Shown here piece after piece: positions 59,064-64,000 of a stretch of 64,000 nucleotides of DNA. Both the position numbers and the translations under genes were made by a program. Origin of the DNA: Clostridium sp. (GTDB taxonomy: Bacteria; Bacillota; Clostridia; Lachnospirales; Lachnospiraceae); assembly GCA_018377235.1 (NCBI GenBank), contig JAGZZT010000003.1, positions 62,001-126,000 on the forward strand. Direction: 5' to 3'. Every line of letters begins with the position of its first letter. Position 1 is the stretch's first letter. Below the pieces are notes generated by a model. The model ran no database searches. It saw only the letters and a program-made list of their open reading frames with translations, and was not told the origin of the DNA.

Positions 59064-60047
59064 TTAATTTCCTCCTACATCCAGACCGCTGTGATAGGAG
59101 TAATTTCCAAGCTCCATGAGAAGTTTGTGGAAGTCCTGTTCCTCAAGCGGAATGCCGTTTGAAAGGCAGATATTAAAATAATAGTAGACATTGTGCAGCT
59201 TATTGAGGGTCCGGTGAAACAGATCTACAAATGAGTCCGTGGAGGCCAGAGCCTTATTCCAGGGATTGCACCAGGGTTCATGATCCAGGTTGCAGCATTT
59301 GCGTGGATCGGAAAATGTGTCAGTCACCAGCTTGGCGGAAGCCACCGGATGGCTGACGAACAGAGATTCTATAATGGCAATGCCGCCCTTTTTCTTGCCT
59401 GATTTATCAGCCAGGGTTCGGCATCCCACCCGCATGGCCCAGATAGATCGGTGAACCATGGCCGGAGTAATTTGGAAGTTATTCCGGTAGGTGATAGGGT
59501 AATAAGCATCGTTAATACAGCTGGCCAGGAAATGAGATACAAACTGCATCTCCTGGCCGTTGAGGCAGATTGTGGCCGTCTGATTAAATTCAGACGGTTT
59601 CTTTTTTTTGTATTTATACAGGAGAATGGCATCAATGTCATTCTCCAGGGCAGCGTGCTTTCCGTGATGGACGGCAGAGGGGTTGGAGATATCATATCCA
59701 ATGCGGCCATAGACATAGGGATGGCAGATATAGTCTGCAATATAGTGATTCATAAAGCCTGCCAGATAAGCGGCCGCCTGTTCCCGCTGCTGTCTGGACT
59801 GCAAATGGGAGAGGCGGTTTAAGGCACAGCGGAAAAATTCATTGATATGGTGCTCGTGCATGTAGGAGCCCACGTTTCTGTAATCCCTGTGGCGCAGAAC
59901 CGGAATATAGTAGAAAAACATATCTGGTCCCTGGAGCCCCAGCTGGTAGAGCCAGCGGTACTTGGCGATGATACGCTTCAGCTGGTTATTGGGAAGATCG
60001 TTGTAGGCTTTCATACCGAAAATGTAGTGAGTGGTAAATCCTGGCAT
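59064..60047 (-). CDS. Zinc-dependent phospholipase C-like protein
   Basis: A 327-residue protein beginning MPGFTTHYIFG. Histidine/aspartate-rich motifs LGLQGPDMFFYY, MHEHHINEFF, LAGFMNHYIADYICHPYVYGRIGYD and HGKHAALENDIDAILL are those of the alpha-toxin/PLC zinc-binding fold. No signal peptide is apparent, so it is probably cytosolic and not a toxin. ATG at 60047 is preferred: a possible extended -10 (TGCTATACT) lies just inside the frame of the alternative ATG at 60125, and the family starts here. Convergent with the ABC operon. Confidence 0.82.
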   Translation of the reverse strand: MPGFTTHYIFGMKAYNDLPNNQLKRIIAKYRWLYQLGLQGPDMFFYYIPVLRHRDYRNVGSYMHEHHINEFFRCALNRLSHLQSRQQREQAAAYLAGFMNHYIADYICHPYVYGRIGYDISNPSAVHHGKHAALENDIDAILLYKYKKKKPSEFNQTATICLNGQEMQFVSHFLASCINDAYYPITYRNNFQITPAMVHRSIWAMRVGCRTLADKSGKKKGGIAIIESLFVSHPVASAKLVTDTFSDPRKCCNLDHEPWCNPWNKALASTDSFVDLFHRTLNKLHNVYYYFNICLSNGIPLEEQDFHKLLMELGNYSYHSGLDVGGN

Positions 60048-60260
60048 AGGCACTGCCTTCTTTCTATGAGAAATTTTAAGACGATTGTCTGTTGACGCTA
60101 ACATCAGTATAGCACAATTTTTCAAAGGAGTGCAGGGGAAGAATCAGGAAATCATGGCAAATATAAAAAGATATCCAGTTCATCCGAAAGTCATGGAGCG
60201 GAAAAAGACAGCATACTCTGGATAGTATGACAAAAGGATGATGGTCAGAGAAGAGGAGGA

Positions 60261-61631
60261 ATGATGATACAGTGGATTCGAGGGGCTGTGTGGGGACCCT
60301 GGCTGATAATTCTGTTTTTATCGGCAGGAATTTATTTTACGGTCCGCTTCAGAGGATTTCAGTTTACAGGCTGTTCCAGATGGTGGAGAGAGACGGCAGG
60401 AAGCCTGATGAAGGGCTCGGATGAAGGAAAAAAGGGGCAGTTTGCCTCTGCCTGCACAGCGCTGGCGGCTACTGTGGGGACGGGAAATATTGCAGGAGTA
60501 GCAGCGGCGGTAGCTGTGGGAGGACCAGGAGCCATATTTTGGATGTGGGTGTCAGCCTCTCTTGGAATGATGACCGCTTATGCAGAAGTGTATCTGGGAA
60601 GAAAATACCGCCGCCTTGACAAGGAAGGAAGACCTGTCTGCGGCCCCTACGCTTATCTGGAAGAGGGGCTTGGCATGAAACGGCTTGGCCTTCTTTACGC
60701 AGTATTCTGCGTGTTGGCCTCCCTGGGGATGGGGAGTATGGTACAGGCCAACGCAGTGGCTCAAAGCGCGGCTTTTTCGGCCTCTATTCCTTTGCCCGTT
60801 ACAGGGGCAGCGCTGACTTTTCTTGTCATGATCGTAATTTTTGGGGGAGCCAGGAGGATTTCTGCGGCCGCTTCCAGCCTGGTTCCTGCTTCAGCAGTAT
60901 TTTACACGGGACTTTGTATTGCTGTCCTGGCCTTTCATGCAGGAGAAATTCCGAAAGCGTTTTTTCTTATATTCAAGGATGCCTTTTCAGCCGGGAGCGC
61001 AGCCGGAGGAGCAGCTGGAGTTCTTACTGCAGGAGCAGTGCGTTATGGAATTTCCAGAGGCGTGTTTTCCAATGAGGCGGGGCTTGGCAGTCTGGCAGTG
61101 CTTCATGGAGAGGCCGGGAATCCTGAGCAGTCAGGGGAACGATTTGCCAGGGAGCAGGGAATGTGGGCCATTTTTGAAGTGTTTTTTGATACGATTGTCA
61201 GCTGTACAATGACAGCTCTTGTGATTTTGTGTGTAGATGGAGAAATAATATCAGCGGCAGCAGGGCTGGATGAGGAAATGGCCGGAAGCGCCTGGGTGGC
61301 GTCCTGCTTTTCCTCCTGCTTCGGAGAACTTGGGGGAGGAATGGTATCTCTGGCAATGAGCCTATTTGCCTTTGCTACTATTATCGCCTGGTTTTACCTG
61401 GGAAGCCAGGCTTTGAGTTACCTGACGGATGGAAAACCCTGGAAGAAGAGCATCCAGCTGTGTTATGGCTTTTTTTATTTAAATGCCGTCTTTTTCGGCT
61501 GTGTTGCCAGGCTCACTCTGGTGTGGGATCTATCTGATATTTTTAACGGGCTCATGGCTGTGCCTAACCTGATTGGCCTGTTTCTTCTGCGCCGCCAAGT
61601 GAAGGGACCATGGGAGGAGGAAGAGATGTGA
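60261..61631 (+). CDS. Alanine/glycine:cation symporter (AGCS family)
   Basis: A 456-residue, ~11-helix sodium-coupled amino-acid carrier. GQFASACTALAATVGTGNIAGVAAAVAVGGPGAIFWMWVSASLGMMTAYAEVYLGRKYR is the family signature, with YGISRGVFSNEAGLGS and AFATIIAWFYLGSQAL in the second half. AGAGGAGGA is directly before two tandem ATGs (60261, 60264); the second is equally likely. Confidence 0.94.
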   Translation: MMIQWIRGAVWGPWLIILFLSAGIYFTVRFRGFQFTGCSRWWRETAGSLMKGSDEGKKGQFASACTALAATVGTGNIAGVAAAVAVGGPGAIFWMWVSASLGMMTAYAEVYLGRKYRRLDKEGRPVCGPYAYLEEGLGMKRLGLLYAVFCVLASLGMGSMVQANAVAQSAAFSASIPLPVTGAALTFLVMIVIFGGARRISAAASSLVPASAVFYTGLCIAVLAFHAGEIPKAFFLIFKDAFSAGSAAGGAAGVLTAGAVRYGISRGVFSNEAGLGSLAVLHGEAGNPEQSGERFAREQGMWAIFEVFFDTIVSCTMTALVILCVDGEIISAAAGLDEEMAGSAWVASCFSSCFGELGGGMVSLAMSLFAFATIIAWFYLGSQALSYLTDGKPWKKSIQLCYGFFYLNAVFFGCVARLTLVWDLSDIFNGLMAVPNLIGLFLLRRQVKGPWEEEEM

Positions 61632-61651
61632 CTGATGCTGACAAAGCACGA

Positions 61652-61681
61652 AAACAGCCGCCCAATACAGGACGGCTGTTT
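61652..61681 (+). terminator. Hairpin after the AGCS gene
   Basis: AAACAGCCG (61652-61660) pairs with CGGCTGTTT (61673-61681). Only a short T-run. Further on, GAGCTGAA-TC-TTCAGCTC (~61713-61730) is another perfect small hairpin; the rest of the gap to 61884 shows no gene. Confidence 0.6.
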
Positions 61682-61884
61682 CGGATATATAATGTCTTAA
61701 AAAAGGGAGGAGAGCTGAATCTTCAGCTCGGGGTATTATGAAAAAAATCGCTTTAGCAATCATCTCTTGATTACTATGGTCTTATTATATGTTTAAGTCG
61801 TGAAGAAATCATTAGCAGAGTGTAACGGTTCTTTGAAATTTTTGTGAATAAAATTTGAATGGATTTTTTCAGCAGAAAAATCAT

Positions 61885-63519
61885 CTAAGGATGAGCCTGT
61901 TTCTGCCCGTCTGCAGGTTTCCCGCCGCCCATGCTGCCGGGATTTGACTCAGAACCATCATTGGTTTGTACAGTTCCCCCTGTGTTTGCATAGATTCCGC
62001 TGCAGTCCAATGCAGTATTTCCATTTCCATTGCAGCTGAGATCCAGTGTTCCTCCATTGATAGAGAGATTTCCATTAGAATCCAGGCAGTCTCCATTTGA
62101 AGTGACAGTGATTTCACCGCCATTGATAACAATAAAAGTATCCTCGCTGGAGGCAAACGGCTCATCTCTGCCTCCAAATCCGGAGCTGTCTGCGCCGCCG
62201 GCAGCATTGAAGCCATCATCATGTGAGGTAATATGAAAGCTGCCGCCGTCTATGGTGATAGACAGGCCTTCGATTCCTTCATAGCAATAAGGAATGGAAA
62301 ATGTTCCATTTTCAATGCTTACAGCATCATCAGCGTGTATGGCGTCATCTCCGCTGGAAAGGGTGAACCCGCCGCTGATAACAGTGAGTGCTCCGCTGCT
62401 GTGAATACAATCGTCGCTGCTGTCCACTGTAAACGTGCCGTCATTGATGAGCAGAGTTCCCTCCGATTTTATGCCCTTCTGGCTGATAGAATTCTCTGTG
62501 CTGTCTGTCTCTGATTCTGAATTTACTGTTTCAGAGGGCTGTTCTGCTCCAGAAAGGTGAGAAGGCTGTTCTCCCCAGCGCTTTCCCTGAGATGGTTCTG
62601 CAGGCTGTTTTCCATGACCGCCTGGGGCAAAGCTGTCTTCAGCAGGCATGGTGACAGAAGCGCTTCCTTCTCCTGCAGTTAAGTCAAAGGTTCCTCCATC
62701 AATCTGCAAGGCTTTGCTGGCGCTTATGGCATCGCCCTGAGCATGGATCACATAGGTTCCATCCTTGATATATAAAAAGCCCTTAGCCGTATCATCTGTG
62801 TTTTCTGCGTGGAGGCCATCCTTGCCTGATGTAATCTGGAAGGAGCCTCCGGAAATTGCCAGACTGTCCTTTCCTGCTATGCCGTGTTCTGAGGCAGTGA
62901 CAAAATAATTGCCGCCTGTGATAGTCAGATCATCTTTAGATACTACTCCATGGCCTGCCTGTGCGTTAATCGTAAGATTGCCGGATCCATTGAGAGTAAG
63001 ATCAGTTTTGGAAAAGATGACCGCATCAATATTATTCTCATCGATGGAGGCATAGCTGCCGCTGTTTGTCAGGGTATTATCGGTTCCTTCTGCAGAAGTC
63101 AAAAACAATTTATCTGCATTTAGAGAATAAATAGCTGCAGAACTGCTGCTGGTAATATCTGCATCAGACAGTACGATTTGTACTTTATCAGTATCATCGG
63201 CGTTCACTGCAATCTGCCCATCGCTCAGTGTACCGGAAACGATATAGGTTCCCTCATCAAGCAGGGTGATTTGAGTTCCATCGATGGAAACTGAATCGGA
63301 ATTGCAGATAATAGATGTGTCTTCCAGCTGGATGCTTATGGCAGTGCTGTCATCATAGCTGCCGCTTAAATCCCGATCGCTGAATAGAGATGAGGCATCA
63401 ATGACTGATGTTGGACTGGCTGCTGTTTCTGATTCAGAGCTGCTGTTTTTTGAAACAGTCTGACAGCCGCCAAGCAGCAGGATCGTGAAGAGCAAAGGTG
63501 TGATTAAAAATTTTTTCAT
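61885..63519 (-). CDS. Beta-helix-like carbohydrate-binding lipoprotein (Cthe_2159/DUF4353-like)
   Basis: A 544-residue lipoprotein (lipobox LLLGGC). Repeated turns such as LTITGGNYFVTASEHGIAGKDSLAISGGSFQITSGKDGLHAEN, LTVISGGFTLSSGDDAIHADDAVSIENGTF and ITIDGGSFHITSHDDGFNAAGG show a right-handed beta-helix with ISGG and DDAIH/DDGF turns. The layout matches the carbohydrate-binding domain family typified by Cthe_2159. A Gly/Pro/Gln/Glu-rich insert (PGGHGKQPAEPSQGKRWGEQP) splits the helix. Likely surface-exposed glycan or calcium binding. It lies 15 nt after the DUF4956 gene, hence one operon. Confidence 0.83.
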   Translation of the reverse strand: MKKFLITPLLFTILLLGGCQTVSKNSSSESETAASPTSVIDASSLFSDRDLSGSYDDSTAISIQLEDTSIICNSDSVSIDGTQITLLDEGTYIVSGTLSDGQIAVNADDTDKVQIVLSDADITSSSSAAIYSLNADKLFLTSAEGTDNTLTNSGSYASIDENNIDAVIFSKTDLTLNGSGNLTINAQAGHGVVSKDDLTITGGNYFVTASEHGIAGKDSLAISGGSFQITSGKDGLHAENTDDTAKGFLYIKDGTYVIHAQGDAISASKALQIDGGTFDLTAGEGSASVTMPAEDSFAPGGHGKQPAEPSQGKRWGEQPSHLSGAEQPSETVNSESETDSTENSISQKGIKSEGTLLINDGTFTVDSSDDCIHSSGALTVISGGFTLSSGDDAIHADDAVSIENGTFSIPYCYEGIEGLSITIDGGSFHITSHDDGFNAAGGADSSGFGGRDEPFASSEDTFIVINGGEITVTSNGDCLDSNGNLSINGGTLDLSCNGNGNTALDCSGIYANTGGTVQTNDGSESNPGSMGGGKPADGQKQAHP

Positions 63520-63534
63520 ATAGTTATCTCCTTG

Positions 63535-64000
63535 TTATAGTCCAGTTATAATTGTTTCCTGCTGGCATAGAGAAATTTCCAGATTTCCGTTGCGCTGCCG
63601 CAGAGCGTCAATCAATTCTTTCTCTTTGCCGGCATTCCGAAGCGTAAGATCATAAGTCAGTTTAAAAAGGCTTCCCATGTTCGTAGTTTTGACCTGCTTC
63701 AGTTCTGAATGAATGGCATACTTGCGTAAAATAGAATCAAAAACTCCTGTATAGTTCAGATCTTCAGGAATTGTAATGTGCAGGGTACGGCAGCGCATAA
63801 TTTTGTCCCTGTCTCCAAAACCGATTCCATGGTACAGCATAGTAATACTTCCCAGTACCAGTGAGAAGATCAGGGCATAGCCCAGATACCCCATGCCAGT
63901 CATTAACCCTGTGCCCATGGCGATAAAAACAGCGCCAATTTCTCTGGACGATCCAGGAGCAGAACGAAAGCGTACTAAACTGAAAGCGCCTGCAACAGCC
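63535..64000 (-). CDS. DUF4956-family membrane protein (partial, 5' end outside window)
   Basis: The frame stays open to the right edge, so the N-terminus is missing. The visible part starts AVAGAFSLVRFRSAPGSSREIGAVFIAMGTGLMTGMGYLGYALIFSLVLGS, the conserved membrane region of DUF4956 proteins, followed by a soluble domain (RTLHITIPEDLNYTGVFDSILRKYAIHSEL). In Firmicutes such genes commonly neighbour VTC-type polyphosphate polymerase and beta-helix lipoprotein genes; the lipoprotein is present here and the VTC gene would be expected just outside the window. Confidence 0.8.
   Translation of the reverse strand, partial: AVAGAFSLVRFRSAPGSSREIGAVFIAMGTGLMTGMGYLGYALIFSLVLGSITMLYHGIGFGDRDKIMRCRTLHITIPEDLNYTGVFDSILRKYAIHSELKQVKTTNMGSLFKLTYDLTLRNAGKEKELIDALRQRNGNLEISLCQQETIITGL

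Noticed and set aside
59064..60047. Secreted alpha-toxin
   Set aside because: The zinc phospholipase fold is evident, but there is no signal peptide and no C-terminal membrane-binding domain; a cytosolic protein is more likely.
61738..61770. A ten-codon mini-gene (MKKIALAIIS) after GGAGG-like sequence
   Set aside because: Too short and without homologous context; could be chance.
1..64000. CRISPR arrays, tRNA/rRNA genes, prophage or transposase genes
   Set aside because: Looked for regular spaced repeats, cloverleaf genes and typical enzymes; none seen.

Overview
The window looks like a chromosomal segment from a Gram-positive, gut-type Clostridia, most likely family Lachnospiraceae (clostridial cluster XIVa). 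The evidence is the S10/spc/alpha ribosomal order with zinc-type S14 and L36, a KOW protein between map and infA, zinc-lid adenylate kinase, SipW/TasA-type secretion, an LPxTG anchor, cell-wall-binding repeats and strong AGGAGG ribosome binding sites. The species is not assigned. I saw no rRNA or tRNA gene, CRISPR array, transposase or phage gene.

Layout. (1) 1-11.2 kb: end of the S10/spc ribosomal superoperon (rplX end to secY, adk, map, KOW gene, infA), then a separately promoted alpha operon (rpmJ-rpsM-rpsK-rpsD-rpoA-rplQ). (2) 11.2-22.5 kb: a cell-surface island. A SARP/BTAD-type regulator is divergent from a very large fibro-slime/Cna-B-like secreted protein (split by a 1-nt frameshift), a SipW-type signal peptidase, two TasA/CalY-like proteins, an LPxTG protein and a cell-wall-binding-repeat protein. 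(3) 22.7-26.5 kb: ecfA1-ecfA2-ecfT-truA. (4) 26.5-35 kb: a second island with an SSS-family transporter, histidine kinase and NtrC-like regulator in overlapping frames, then a 5-oxoprolinase operon (pxpA, an Nramp-like transporter, pxpB, pxpC). (5) 35-36 kb: rplM-rpsI, which in many Firmicutes directly follow truA. (6) 36-40.5 kb: a purine-class riboswitch controlling an FAD-dependent oxidoreductase, then FUSC and MATE membrane proteins on the minus strand. (7) 40.7-55.5 kb: a surface-glycan locus with GDP-heptose genes (hddC, hddA, gmhB, gmhA), three polytopic GT-C-like proteins, CDP-3,6-dideoxyhexose genes (rfbF, rfbG, rfbH), licD and a GtrB-like glycosyltransferase. (8) 55.7-64 kb: a lipoprotein, a polar amino-acid ABC transporter, a zinc-dependent phospholipase C-like protein, an AGCS symporter, a beta-helix-like lipoprotein and a truncated DUF4956 protein.

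How it works together. The usual chain rplQ-ecfA1A2T-truA-rplM-rpsI is present but is opened at two points by accessory islands. In the first, two promoters carry 7-bp direct repeats with 4-bp spacers ending 9 bp before a TATAAT, the classic SARP operator geometry. That suggests the adjacent regulator activates the fibro-slime gene and the second TasA-like gene. In the second, the transporter/kinase/regulator arrangement resembles a split CbrA/CbrB system placed directly upstream of 5-oxoproline catabolism.

The strongest candidates for new biology are the SARP operator pair, the apparent ligand-ON guanine-type riboswitch upstream of the FAD enzyme, the split SSS-kinase system with a GAFAGA (not GAFTGA) regulator, and three consecutive stem-loops after infA that share a loop motif.
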